A stretch of 64,000 nt of DNA from Verrucomicrobiaceae bacterium (GCA_027484055.1 JAIXQH010000014.1:124001-188000), one strand, 5' to 3'; numbered from the stretch's first letter, positions 54,438 to 63,831 are shown. Numbers and translations: made by a program. The notes: generated from the sequence alone by a model not told the origin.

Positions 54438-57383
54438 ATGAGTATCTCACCTGTTGCTTCGACACTGGCCAAGCCTCGGCGGTCGTCAGAAATTTCTCCG
54501 CGGAATCCATGGCTTGGCATTTTCCAGACGGTGGGTCTCATGAGCGTGCTGGCCTCGTCCGCGATGGCCGCTCCACCTAGCAATGATGCATTTTCCGCTG
54601 CCAGCGTGCTTGCTTCTGGCCTGGCGAGTCCCCTGACGGGCGATGCGCTTGGGGCGACTTACGAGGCCAATGAACCTATTTTGGACAGTCGAGCGCAAAA
54701 CGGTTCGCTCTGGTTCAAGTGGACTCCCGCTGCGGCGGGCACGGGCTTCGCGGTGCCTACGTTCACCTGGGAAGAGGATGCGACGGCGACGGTCAACGGC
54801 AGTGGCTTTGAAATGGTGGTTTACCGGGGCGCTTCCATGAGTGCGTTGACGCCGCTTGCTCGTGGCTCGGAAAACTCCCCGGTCCAACGCTTCGCTTACT
54901 CACTAGCGCAAACTTACTACATTCAAGTGTGTGTCGATACCGGGGCAAGCGCAGCCACTTTCCCTTGGAGACTGGTCCTTGACGCGGGGACAGCAGCGCC
55001 TACGGCTCCGGCCAATGACGCGTTTGCCTCCGCAGTCGTTATTTCAACTCCCTTGCCGAGGTCTGTAAATGGCTCGACGGAAGCTGCGACTTTGGAGAGT
55101 GGCGAAAGTATCGAGACGAATCTAACTCGGTCGGTTTGGTATCGCTTCACGGGCGCTGCGAATAGCACCCGCAGCTTCACAATCTCATCGACCGTGGCCA
55201 ATTCCTACCCGCAGGCGGATCTATTTACAGGGACCACATTGCAAAATCTCACGCGAGTCGCTCGGCTCGATACGGATGGTGAGGTGCTGATTTCTTCAAC
55301 AAGCTCCACGACGTATTACATCCGTGTTTTTAATGACGATAGTTTCAGCGCTCCAGGAGCGTTCACCCTCACCGTGGCAGCGGCTCCGGCAGGTGCTGCC
55401 CCGGGAAATAATGCATTCGCCAGTGCCACTAATCTCGGTTCTGTGATAGATGGGACGACGGCGGGGTCGACCTTTAAGGCAAGCATTGAGGCTGGTGAAA
55501 AATCGCCAATGGGCACGAATGCGACCGTTTGGTTCAAATGGACGGCTCCCGCAGCGGGATGGTACGCGGTTTCTGCGGAGTCTGACATCTTGCCCCCCGG
55601 CATTTCCGTGTGGTCAGGAACGAGCTTGGCCAACTTAAAATTAAAAAAGTCTTCCGACTCCACCGTGGCCAACTCGGTATTTAAAGCCAGCAATGGCGAA
55701 ACCGTTTATTTTCAGGCAGGAGCGGAAGGAGGCTACGGCGGAGATTTCACGATTTCTGTCAGTCTCGATGTCGACCCTGGGCTGCCGCAGTTGACGGCTG
55801 TCGGCTTGAGCAGCACCTCGGTCAATGTGACCAGCGCCGATCAACCGGTGACGGTGACCCTGAATCTCGAAGGCGCGGCTGATGGTTTTATCAGTTCGGT
55901 CCAGCTTCTCCATCCGAACGGTGGTGTCGCGGGCTTCGCTGAAACGGCGGATCTGGTGCAAACTTCGGGCACTCCGGGAAATGGGACGTTCACCGCTAAT
56001 CTGACGATTCCCAAGGGCGCTGCTCCAGGCGCCTATCCTTTGGTCATCGAACTGGCGAATGACTCGGGAGTGGTGATGGTGGTCGCTCAGACCGGGCTGA
56101 TCACGGCACTGAGTCCGATTGGAACCTGGACCTCTTATATGGATATCCCGACGGGGCCAGATTCTCTGACGGTAACCAACTCCGGCACGGCCGATGCCGC
56201 ACCCGCCTTGACCAGTTTCAGCGTGACTCCCACAAGCACCGACTTGGGCACCGGAGACGCGGTCCTCACCTTCAGAGCGGTCGTCACCGATGCTCAAGGC
56301 GTGGATGCCGTAACCCTAGGCTTGAACGACCCTGCAGGTATCTTGGGGTCTGATGTCTTGGATCTGGCACTCACCGCAGGCACGGTTTTAAACGGAACTT
56401 GGACCGGGGCCATCACGATCCCCAGGTTCACCTCCTTGAGTCGCATCGACTTGACGCTGGTGGTGTCAGACAGCATCGGACAACTTCGCCAATTCGGGAT
56501 TCAGCCGGAGAATAGTCTTCTATCGGACAAGTTCTACGGGCGCTTGCAAGTGATGACGAATGCATTCGTCACGCTGACCAACAGCCTCGGGCCTGACGAC
56601 CTGCCCCCGCAAGTCAGTGAGGTGAGCCTGACGCCGAACCCCGCGACTTTCGGCTCGAATGGAGAAGTGGAAGTGGCCGTTTCCGTAAGAGTGAAAGATA
56701 CCGTGAGTGGCACGGATGAAGTGAATTTTTCATTGGATTCCGCCGTGCAGTTTCTGCTCCCACGGATCAGTGGCACGAGTGCGGATGGGGTTTATGGGGC
56801 GACGGTGAAAATTCTACGGACAGATTCCGCGCCGGGCGTTCAGAATTCCACCTTCACAACCACGGATCTCAGCGGAAATAACGGGATTACGACTTCAATC
56901 GTTCCTGGCATTCCTTCACTCACGTTATTGGCACCCACGGAGGGAACCTATGATCGATGGGCCTTCGATTATGCGCTGGAAGCTCCGGACGAGGTGGCGG
57001 CGGCAAATCCAAGCCTGGATGGGATTTCCAATATGCTTAAATACGCCTTCAACTTGGACCCTACCGTCTCCGTGGTGGGTGAAGATCGAGTTCTTCTTGC
57101 TGGCACCGGGCTCTCCGGCCTGCCGAGCATCAGTCAGACCGGAACGGGGGCTTCGGCACGCCTCAGGGTCGAGTATATCCGCCGCGTGGGTGCGACGGGA
57201 ATTACCTATCAAGTGGAGTTTGCCACCAGTATGAATGGGCCGGGCGACTGGGCTGCAGCGACGAGCGAGACCGTGAGCCCGATCGACTCGTTATGGGAGA
57301 GAGTCGTAGTGGAGGACACGCTCGGGGCCGGGGCGCTGCGCCGCTTTGGCCGGGTCAAAGTGGTGCTAAGCACAAATGGGTAG
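54438..57383 (+). CDS. Secreted protein with three pre-peptidase-like domains
   Basis: The start at 54438 (MSISPVASTLAKPRR...VGLMSVLASSAMAA) gives 981 aa and a signal peptide with a long N-region; the track start at 54324 adds 38 residues. Three similar beta domains follow at about residues 45-184, 190-314 and 320-440, each opening with NDAFxSA or NNAFASA and containing WFKWTxxAAG or VWYRFTGA, a pattern of bacterial pre-peptidase C-terminal-like domains. Two Ig-like stretches (440-820) come next. The C-terminus has a degraded form of the shared module (LDGISNMLKYAFNLDP ... LRRFGRVKVV). No enzymatic domain was recognised, so a surface-binding role is likely. Confidence 0.72.
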   Translation: MSISPVASTLAKPRRSSEISPRNPWLGIFQTVGLMSVLASSAMAAPPSNDAFSAASVLASGLASPLTGDALGATYEANEPILDSRAQNGSLWFKWTPAAAGTGFAVPTFTWEEDATATVNGSGFEMVVYRGASMSALTPLARGSENSPVQRFAYSLAQTYYIQVCVDTGASAATFPWRLVLDAGTAAPTAPANDAFASAVVISTPLPRSVNGSTEAATLESGESIETNLTRSVWYRFTGAANSTRSFTISSTVANSYPQADLFTGTTLQNLTRVARLDTDGEVLISSTSSTTYYIRVFNDDSFSAPGAFTLTVAAAPAGAAPGNNAFASATNLGSVIDGTTAGSTFKASIEAGEKSPMGTNATVWFKWTAPAAGWYAVSAESDILPPGISVWSGTSLANLKLKKSSDSTVANSVFKASNGETVYFQAGAEGGYGGDFTISVSLDVDPGLPQLTAVGLSSTSVNVTSADQPVTVTLNLEGAADGFISSVQLLHPNGGVAGFAETADLVQTSGTPGNGTFTANLTIPKGAAPGAYPLVIELANDSGVVMVVAQTGLITALSPIGTWTSYMDIPTGPDSLTVTNSGTADAAPALTSFSVTPTSTDLGTGDAVLTFRAVVTDAQGVDAVTLGLNDPAGILGSDVLDLALTAGTVLNGTWTGAITIPRFTSLSRIDLTLVVSDSIGQLRQFGIQPENSLLSDKFYGRLQVMTNAFVTLTNSLGPDDLPPQVSEVSLTPNPATFGSNGEVEVAVSVRVKDTVSGTDEVNFSLDSAVQFLLPRISGTSADGVYGATVKILRTDSAPGVQNSTFTTTDLSGNNGITTSIVPGIPSLTLLAPTEGTYDRWAFDYALEAPDEVAAANPSLDGISNMLKYAFNLDPTVSVVGEDRVLLAGTGLSGLPSISQTGTGASARLRVEYIRRVGATGITYQVEFATSMNGPGDWAAATSETVSPIDSLWERVVVEDTLGAGALRRFGRVKVVLSTNG

Positions 57384-57446
57384 GGACGGCCCGGAATGCC
57401 GAGCGAGTGCTTGCCCGGCGTGGCGGGATGACTCAGGCTTTGGGAA

Positions 57447-58130
57447 ATGAGCGACTTGATGATTGAAACGAGCGATCTGCACCGGAGCTACCGGATTGGC
57501 CGGAAGTCGATCGAGGTGCTGCACGGGATCGACCTACAAATCCACCGCGGCGAGCGGGTCTTTCTGTGCGGGCCGAGCGGGGCTGGGAAGACGACGCTGC
57601 TCTACACGCTGGCGGGCCTTGAGCCACCGGAGAAGGGCAGTGTGCGGATCGATGGCACGGATCTTTACCGCCTCGGACGGCGGGACCAAGCGCAGTTCAG
57701 GAATCAACGGATCGGCTACATTTTTCAAAATTACCATCTTCTCCCAGAGCTGACGGCCTTGGAGAATGTGGCTGTCCCAGGGGCGATTGCCGGGAAAAAT
57801 AGCAATGCGCTCGCGCTGGAGGCCTTGAAGCGGGTGGGCCTGGCAGACCGCACCGATCATTTGCCAGCAGAGCTTTCTGGAGGGGAGCAGCAGCGGGTGG
57901 CGATCGCGAGGGCGATTGTGAATTCGCCAAAAGTGCTCTTTGCCGATGAGCCGACCGGGAATCTGGACTCGAATAACAGTGCGGAAGTGATGTCGATCCT
58001 ACTGGATCTGGCAACGGAGCAGGGGGTGACGCTGGTGGTGGTGACTCATGATCAGAGCTTGGCGAAAGTGGGGGATCGCACGTTGATCATCAAAGACGGA
58101 GCGATACACACTTCAGGCTCGGTCGCTTAA
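57447..58130 (+). CDS. ABC transporter ATP-binding protein, LolD/MacB type
   Basis: A 227-aa ATPase. Walker A is GPSGAGKTTLLYT, the Q-loop lies in FQNYHLLPELTALENV, the signature is LSGGEQQRVAIARAI, Walker B is VLFADEPTGNLD and the switch His is in VVTHDQ. FQNYHLLPELTALENV and the ADEPTGNLDS form are typical of the LolD/MacB/FtsE class, which serves lipoprotein release or efflux permeases. No permease gene is next to it here, and the downstream gene is convergent with a 4-bp overlap (TTAA). The partner must be encoded elsewhere. Confidence 0.9.
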   Translation: MSDLMIETSDLHRSYRIGRKSIEVLHGIDLQIHRGERVFLCGPSGAGKTTLLYTLAGLEPPEKGSVRIDGTDLYRLGRRDQAQFRNQRIGYIFQNYHLLPELTALENVAVPGAIAGKNSNALALEALKRVGLADRTDHLPAELSGGEQQRVAIARAIVNSPKVLFADEPTGNLDSNNSAEVMSILLDLATEQGVTLVVVTHDQSLAKVGDRTLIIKDGAIHTSGSVA

Positions 58131-58852
58131 GGGAGCTTCCAAGCACTGCGGAGTTTTTCGTAGTCGGCCCGTGGCAGGAGGACGTAGAGAGGGCGGCGGG
58201 CGGGGTCGATTTTGGCGATCAAGGACTGGAGCTTTTTCACGTCCATGGTGGTGCAGCCCGCGGTGGCTTTGGCACCGTCATTCCGCCAGATGTGGAAAAA
58301 AATGGCGGAGCCTGCACCGGGAGTGGCAGCGGGCGGTGGATTGTGGGCGATGAAGAGCTTGAGCGCGTGGACGGGGTCGTTCTGCTTCATTTGCTGCTTT
58401 TTCTCCCATGCCGTGGTCGGCTCGTGGTCGAGGATGATGTGTTTGTTGTAACTGGGAGAGGTCGGGTCTTCCACCCAGAGGTCGCGGGAGGTGACTTGAC
58501 GGTAGGCTAAGCTGGGGGATTTCTGGATTTTTGCAGCAGCCCCCCAAGCTCCGCCGATGGCAAAGACGCCGGCGGGCGAGCGATTGTCGCCTTCTCGCTT
58601 GGTGCCGGACTTCGTGGGTTGTGGATGGAGGCCCTTGCCCCAGATCAGTCCGTTTTTCCCGAGACGGGCTTGCCATGATGGCCCAGCGGCCTGCCATTTG
58701 CCTGAGGATTTCTGATAGAGGCAGAGGGTCGCCGTAGAGCTGTCCCAAGTGTCTGCGATGCCGACGAGGCACTGGGTGGAATCGGCCGGTAGCTCGAAAG
58801 CAGCGACAGGTAGGAAAAGGCTGGCGAGCAGGAGCAGGGTGCGGGGGATCAT
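58127..58852 (-). CDS. YkuD-type L,D-transpeptidase-like protein, secreted
   Basis: A 241-aa protein with a signal peptide (LLLLASLFLPVAA). The motif GDNRSPAGVFAIG and the catalytic block FFHIWRNDGAKATAGCTTMD fit the COG3786 branch of the YkuD fold, where His and Cys act in crosslinking or trimming peptidoglycan. The canonical SHGC is replaced by TAGC, as is usual in this branch. It works in the periplasm. It follows the DUF3108 gene by 12 bp on the same strand, so the two form a small envelope operon. Confidence 0.83.
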   Translation of the reverse strand: MIPRTLLLLASLFLPVAAFELPADSTQCLVGIADTWDSSTATLCLYQKSSGKWQAAGPSWQARLGKNGLIWGKGLHPQPTKSGTKREGDNRSPAGVFAIGGAWGAAAKIQKSPSLAYRQVTSRDLWVEDPTSPSYNKHIILDHEPTTAWEKKQQMKQNDPVHALKLFIAHNPPPAATPGAGSAIFFHIWRNDGAKATAGCTTMDVKKLQSLIAKIDPARRPLYVLLPRADYEKLRSAWKLP

Positions 58853-58864
58853 GGGTGGAGGAGG

Positions 58865-59662
58865 TCAGGGGATCAAGGTGGCGCGGACGTCGCCGATGAA
58901 GGCGGCGGCGCGTAGCTCAATTGGGAGGCGTGAAGCGTCGTCGCTGAGCCAGAGAGTGGCGTCATTTTTGAGCTTTTTGTAGGGCAGGAGTTCGAGGGTT
59001 TTACGGTCGATTTTCTGCATGCCGATTTTCAGGCGGATGGCGTTGCGGTCTTGGTGGCGCTCGCGTGCTAAGACTTTGACGCGCAGGAGGTAAGGGGTGT
59101 CAAAGGGGTGAATGACGAGGGTGAAGTGATCTCCTAGCTCCAGCTTTTGGCTGCGGATGTAAAGCATGGCCGAGAAGATGTCGAAGACTGGTGTGAAGGC
59201 GAAGCTGCGCTCGGTGAGTTTGCTTTTCCCGGTCTTGGCATTTTTGGCGAGCTCTTCGCTCAGAACTTGCGTGGGAAGGTGGCGGACCGTGGTGGTGACG
59301 GTTTCTTTCTGATCGGTTTCGATGCCCTGGAAGTAAATGGGGCGGAGGGTAAGGGGATTCATTTCCGACCAAAAACGACTGGTGTAGGGAAAGAGCAGTG
59401 CCGCTGGACCCGTGCTCGATGAGTTTGCGCGGACCACGTAGGCACCTGGCTTCTTGGCGGCGGGTGGGGCGAACTCGATCTGCACCTTTCCCGCGCTGAG
59501 CATCCCTTGCCAACTGACTTGGAGATTCAGCACGGTCGGTGGCAGTGCCGCGAAGTTGCCGGGCTGTGGCGGGCTCACTTCTGCCTGCCACGCGGGAGCT
59601 GCTTGGCTGGACAGGGGAAAGCAGAAAATCCCAATCAGGGTCAGGCGGAGTGACATCGACAT
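58865..59662 (-). CDS. DUF3108 domain protein, secreted
   Basis: A 265-aa protein with a signal peptide (LTLIGIFCFPLSSQA). The body fits DUF3108: a strand-rich N-half, then FTPVFDIFSAMLYIRSQKLELGDHFTL, and the final WLSDDASRLPIELRAAAFIGDVRATL. Members are periplasmic or outer-membrane-associated beta proteins of unknown function. It heads the two-gene unit with the L,D-transpeptidase-like gene and is divergent from purM. Confidence 0.82.
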   Translation of the reverse strand: MSMSLRLTLIGIFCFPLSSQAAPAWQAEVSPPQPGNFAALPPTVLNLQVSWQGMLSAGKVQIEFAPPAAKKPGAYVVRANSSSTGPAALLFPYTSRFWSEMNPLTLRPIYFQGIETDQKETVTTTVRHLPTQVLSEELAKNAKTGKSKLTERSFAFTPVFDIFSAMLYIRSQKLELGDHFTLVIHPFDTPYLLRVKVLARERHQDRNAIRLKIGMQKIDRKTLELLPYKKLKNDATLWLSDDASRLPIELRAAAFIGDVRATLIP

Positions 59663-59839
59663 GGAAGATGCGGTGCGGATTGAATTTTGTAAAATAAGGT
59701 TTTTTAAAATGAAAGCCGCCGAAGCTGCTTGGAGCTTGGTTTACCGTTGATTCCACCTTGGACGGAAAGAGGATTCCAAGAATTCGGCGTTTTCTTCGTG
59801 ACGGCAGGGGGGGGGCTGGTAGAACCCCCGCAACCGAAT

Positions 59840-60835
59840 ATGGAGGGCAAGTTAACTTACCAACAAGCAGGAGTGGACACGCGAAAAGCGGCCGCACTCG
59901 TGGGCGACATCGGCACGCATGTGCGCAGAACTCAGCAAACACGTAAGCTCCTAGGAGCCTTCGGGCTTTTTGCCGCCTGCTACGACCTCAGCTCTTACAA
60001 GCAGCCCGTCATGATGACTGGCTGCGATGGCGTGGGCACGAAATTGGAACTCCTGCTCGAACACGATTTGCTCGAAACCGCTGGCAAAGACCTCGTGGCC
60101 ATGAGCGTGAACGACATCCTCACCACCGGTGGCGATCCTTTGCTTTTCCTCGACTACATCGGCATCGCCGCGCTCGATGAGGAGAAAATCACCCGGCTCA
60201 TTTCCGGCATGGCGGACTATTTGGAAGCGTGCGACTGCATCCTCGCGGGCGGTGAAACGGCGGAAATGCCAGGCATCGTCCCGGTCGGGATCATCGAGCT
60301 TTCCGGTTTCTGCATCGGCTGTGCCGAGAAGCCAGACCTCATCGACCCGACGACCGTGGCCGTGGGCGATGTCTTGATCGGCTACGCCTCCGACAGCATC
60401 CATGCGAACGGCTGGTCGCTCGTCCGCCGCGTGCTGCAAGAATTTCCCGGTGAAGTCACCCCAGAGGAACTCGGCGCTTGGCTCAAGCCGACCCGACTTT
60501 ACCACGACGTCACCCGCGATTTGAAAAAGGCCGGCATCAAGCCCAAGGCCATGTCCCACATCACCGGTGGCGGCCTTCCTGAAAATCTGGAACGCCTGTT
60601 CCGTGGCATGGGTGCGGATTTAGAAATCCCGCGCTGGGAGCTGCCGGGCATCGAGAAACTCCTCTCGCACGTCGATGCCGAAGATCGCTTTCACACGTTC
60701 AACATGGGCATCGGCTGGGTGGCAATCGTCGCCGAGGCTGATGTCGCCGCCGCCGTGCAAGCGGGGGCCGGCGGAACGGTCCTCGGACGAATGGTCCCTG
60801 AAGAAGGCGTGCGCGTTTGCGTTACAGGCGAGTGA
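59840..60835 (+). CDS. purM: Phosphoribosylformylglycinamidine cyclo-ligase
   Basis: The start at 59840 (MEGKLTYQQAGVDTRKAAALV) is the standard PurM N-terminus and gives 331 aa; the track start at 59729 adds 37 unrelated residues. Key blocks are present: MTGCDGVGTKLELL (nucleotide binding), VAMSVNDILTTGGDPLLFLDY, ILAGGETAEMPGIV, SDSIHANGWSLVRRVL and MSHITGGGLPENLER. It closes the imidazole ring of AIR in purine synthesis, using ATP, in the cytoplasm. purF follows after 19 bp, forming a purine pair. Confidence 0.96.
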   Translation: MEGKLTYQQAGVDTRKAAALVGDIGTHVRRTQQTRKLLGAFGLFAACYDLSSYKQPVMMTGCDGVGTKLELLLEHDLLETAGKDLVAMSVNDILTTGGDPLLFLDYIGIAALDEEKITRLISGMADYLEACDCILAGGETAEMPGIVPVGIIELSGFCIGCAEKPDLIDPTTVAVGDVLIGYASDSIHANGWSLVRRVLQEFPGEVTPEELGAWLKPTRLYHDVTRDLKKAGIKPKAMSHITGGGLPENLERLFRGMGADLEIPRWELPGIEKLLSHVDAEDRFHTFNMGIGWVAIVAEADVAAAVQAGAGGTVLGRMVPEEGVRVCVTGE

Positions 60836-60854
60836 GCTTACAATCCCCTAAAGC

Positions 60855-62780
60855 ATGAGCGACTTCCTCACCCATGAATGCGGGATCGCCGCCGTGCGAC
60901 TCCGCAAACCGCTGGCCTATTACTACGACCGCTACGGCACCTGCCTGTGGGGTCTCAACAAGCTGTTTCTCCTCATGGAAAAGCAGCGGAACCGCGGCCA
61001 AGACGGCACCGGCATCGGCTGCGTGAAAATCGACATGCCCATCGGCCAATCCTACGTCCACCGGCGGCGTGGCATCGAGAAAGACGCGCTGACCGAGATT
61101 TTCCGCAAGGAAATCAAGGACTTCTACAAAATGTCGCGCAAGGGCCTGATGAACCATAAGGACCCGGACAGCGTGAAGACCAACTTCGATTTCGGCGGGG
61201 AAATCCTCATCGGCCACCTCCGCTACGGCACATCAGGTGACTTCGACGCTGGCTGCTGCCACCCCTACCTCCGCCGCAGCAATTGGCCCACCCGCACGCT
61301 CATGGTGATGGGAAATTTCAACATGACCAACGCCGCCGAGCTCAACGAGGTGCTCATCAATCGCGGCCAACACCCCGTTTTCGGCACAGACACCCAGACG
61401 GTGCTTGAGGAAATCGGCTACCATCTGGACGAGGCCCACACCGACCTCTACCGCCACCTCCGCGATAGCGGCGTGCCCGGCGCCGAGATGCCGGGCCGGA
61501 TCTCCGCCGCACTCGACGTGCCGCGACTCGTCGCCGAATCCGCCGCCGCCTGGGATGGTGGCTACGCGATTTGCGGAGCCATCGGCAACGGTGACATGTT
61601 CGTCATGCGGGACCCCCACGGCATCCGCCCCTGCCACATGCTCGTCACTGATGAGGTCATCGCCTTCGCCTCCGAGCGGGTGCCTTTGATGACCGTGTTC
61701 GAGGCCGATGCCAGCGAGGTCAAAGCCGTCGATCCCGGCTCCATGATCACCATCAAGTCAGACGGCACCATGTCTGACTCCGCCTTCACCCCGCCGCGCC
61801 GCTACACCCCGTGCTCGTTTGAGAAAATCTATTTCTCCCGTGGCAATGACCCACAAATCTACCGCGAGCGGAAAGCCATGGGGGCGGCACTCGTCGCTCA
61901 GGTTGTCGATTCCATCCAAGGCGCGTTTGAAAAAACCATTTTCTCCTTCATCCCGAACACCGCCGAGACCGCCTACTACGGCCTCATGGATGGCCTCCGC
62001 CTCTATCGCCGCCAAGAAGTCCGCTCGTCCATTTTAGAAGCCTCCAGCGACGGCACCCTCACCCCAGAACTGCTGGACGACTTGATCCTCCGCAACTGGC
62101 CGCGTGGTGAAAAAGTCGCCCACAAGGACATCAAAATGCGGACCTTCATTTCTCAGGAAAAAGGCCGTAACGAGATGGTCTCCCATGTTTACGACATCAC
62201 CTACGGCATCGTCCGCCCCGGGGACATGCTCGTCGCGCTGGATGACTCCATCGTCCGTGGCACCACCTTGAAGCAGTCGATTCTAAAAATCCTCGCCCGC
62301 ACCAAGCCGTCCAAGATCGTCGTCTGCTCGACTGCGCCGCAGATCCGCTATCCCGATTGCTACGGCATCGACATGTCAGAACTCGGGAAATTCATCGCCT
62401 TCCAAGCCGCCATCGCCCTGCACCGTCGTGCGGGTCGCCAGACTCTGCTCGACCGGATTTACGACGACTGCCTCGCCGAGCTTCAGCTTCCCAGCGAGCA
62501 ACGCCGCAACCGCGTGCAAGCCGTTTATGCGCCCTTCACCCACGAGGAAATCTCCGAGGAAATCAGCCGCATGGTTTACCCAGAAGGCATCGAGTGGGAC
62601 GGCGAGGTGCAAGTGATTTTCCAAACCATCGACAACCTCCACGCCTCCATCAAAGGCGAATGCGGCGACTGGTATTTCACCGGAAACTACCCAACCGCAG
62701 GCGGCTACTCCATGGTGAACCTCGCCTACCTCCGCTGGTACGAAGGCGTCGGTGGCCGGAGTTATGACTTGGCACTGTGA
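60855..62780 (+). CDS. purF: Amidophosphoribosyltransferase (long form)
   Basis: A 641-aa PurF-type protein, longer than the 470-520 aa of the common enzyme. Residue 9 is the candidate N-terminal nucleophile (MSDFLTHE|CGIAAVRL), so an 8-residue propeptide would be removed. The glutaminase part has EKQRNRGQDGTGIG, IGHLRYGTSG and DPHGIRPC. The transferase part has the PRPP loop MLVALDDSIVRGTTLKQ. Extra length lies in inserts after the glutaminase start and a C-terminal extension. It catalyses the first committed step of purine synthesis. It overlaps the convergent RDD gene by 19 bp at the 3' end. Confidence 0.93.
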   Translation: MSDFLTHECGIAAVRLRKPLAYYYDRYGTCLWGLNKLFLLMEKQRNRGQDGTGIGCVKIDMPIGQSYVHRRRGIEKDALTEIFRKEIKDFYKMSRKGLMNHKDPDSVKTNFDFGGEILIGHLRYGTSGDFDAGCCHPYLRRSNWPTRTLMVMGNFNMTNAAELNEVLINRGQHPVFGTDTQTVLEEIGYHLDEAHTDLYRHLRDSGVPGAEMPGRISAALDVPRLVAESAAAWDGGYAICGAIGNGDMFVMRDPHGIRPCHMLVTDEVIAFASERVPLMTVFEADASEVKAVDPGSMITIKSDGTMSDSAFTPPRRYTPCSFEKIYFSRGNDPQIYRERKAMGAALVAQVVDSIQGAFEKTIFSFIPNTAETAYYGLMDGLRLYRRQEVRSSILEASSDGTLTPELLDDLILRNWPRGEKVAHKDIKMRTFISQEKGRNEMVSHVYDITYGIVRPGDMLVALDDSIVRGTTLKQSILKILARTKPSKIVVCSTAPQIRYPDCYGIDMSELGKFIAFQAAIALHRRAGRQTLLDRIYDDCLAELQLPSEQRRNRVQAVYAPFTHEEISEEISRMVYPEGIEWDGEVQVIFQTIDNLHASIKGECGDWYFTGNYPTAGGYSMVNLAYLRWYEGVGGRSYDLAL

Positions 62781-63454
62781 GGCGGGTGCAGCGGTCGGAC
62801 GGCGGATGGATCGCAGTCAACCAAGGTCCTGTCTCCGAAGTTGGGATGTTGTGTGGGTGTCGAAACCAGATGGGTTCGCACCACGACCGTGCCTGCGATA
62901 AGGTCGTGCAGCGCACGATTTTTCCGGCTGGAAAGAAGGGTGATCAAATCCGCGAAACCCCAGAGTGCTGGGATCATAGCGATTAACCAACGGTTATCAA
63001 ATATCCCAGATTCAAACGCAGCAGCGCTGTCGCCCGCGTAAACCAAGCAGGCGATGCCGATGCCGATTGGTATCCCCTGACGCAAGCACGCCTGACGAAA
63101 CGAGATAGGTCCCTCGGTGCGGAAGTCCACCACCTTCAGCTTGCAAACCTTCATGCCATAAGTCTGTCCGTATTTGAGGAACAGGATGACGGTATAAAAG
63201 AGTAGTGCTAGATCCTCTGGATAAGCCAGCCCGCCACGGATGCTTGGAGGGAGCTGGAGAGTTAATAGAAGCGCAACGGCCAATCCAACCGGTGCTAGTA
63301 TGCAGGCGTCAATCTGCAGCCGCCAAAATCTCGGGTTAAAGGTCGAATACTTTTCGCCAGGTAAAAATGTCCTATCACGGTAGTAGCGCCACACGAAGTA
63401 GGTCACCAATAAGCTGATCGCGAAATAGATGAGGTGATGTAGGGTGATGTCCAT
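62762..63454 (-). CDS. RDD family membrane protein
   Basis: The start at 63454 (MDITLHHLIYFAISLLV) gives 230 aa; the track start at 63505 is a GTG that adds 17 polar residues. The RDD core is visible: FNPRFWRLQIDACILAPVGL, YGQTYGMKVCKLKVV and the terminal RALHDLIAGTVVV. Four to five hydrophobic segments are predicted, including an extra N-terminal one. The family is of uncertain function (ion transport or helper roles have been proposed for some members). It overlaps the end of purF. Confidence 0.85.
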   Translation of the reverse strand: MDITLHHLIYFAISLLVTYFVWRYYRDRTFLPGEKYSTFNPRFWRLQIDACILAPVGLAVALLLTLQLPPSIRGGLAYPEDLALLFYTVILFLKYGQTYGMKVCKLKVVDFRTEGPISFRQACLRQGIPIGIGIACLVYAGDSAAAFESGIFDNRWLIAMIPALWGFADLITLLSSRKNRALHDLIAGTVVVRTHLVSTPTQHPNFGDRTLVDCDPSAVRPLHPPHSAKS

Positions 63455-63831
63455 CGTGTTGAGGGTGGGGTATTTGGCTAGATCAGGATCATGGGTTGCT
63501 TTCACCGATCCGAGTCATGACCTCTGCCTTTCATGAAGGGGAAAAGAGGATTCGTCGAGATTGTTTGAGATGCCCATGTGCTAAAGCGATCTATTCTCGC
63601 CATGGACTGCGTGCAGCCGGCTGCCGCTTTCCGTAGCCAGCCTGCTGGCACGGGGCTGGTCAGTTCAAGAATCATCAGTTCCCGTGAAAGACTATGGTGG
63701 CATTTTTCACCAATTGTCATGCGCAGTAGTCGATATCGTCCTTTTTTTGGCGATGAGCTGAAGCTACTTAGAGGGAGAGGGGGGATTCACTTCATCCCTT
63801 GACCACGGTGCATCGTGCCTGACTGTCGGGC
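63455..63831. other. Spacer between RDD and SDR genes
   Basis: A 377-bp spacer with no convincing gene. It holds a pair of adjacent palindromes at 63613-63649 (separate entry) and presumably divergent promoters. Confidence 0.45.
63613..63649. repeat. Paired REP-like palindromes
   Basis: GCAGCCGGCTGC (63613-63624) is a perfect 12-bp palindrome. GCCAGCCTGCTGGC (63636-63649) has perfect 6-bp arms around CT. They are 11 bp apart in a non-coding spacer, as in REP-type extragenic elements. Confidence 0.5.

Noticed and set aside
54209-54583. 124-aa minus-strand ORF over the start of the 981-aa gene
   Set aside because: It covers the signal peptide of a well-supported secreted protein and has no family features.
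59820-59840. Riboswitch or purine-control element before purM
   Set aside because: The short divergent gap shows no recognisable purine or PRPP aptamer core; the run of G and C near 59808-59829 gives only a simple stem.
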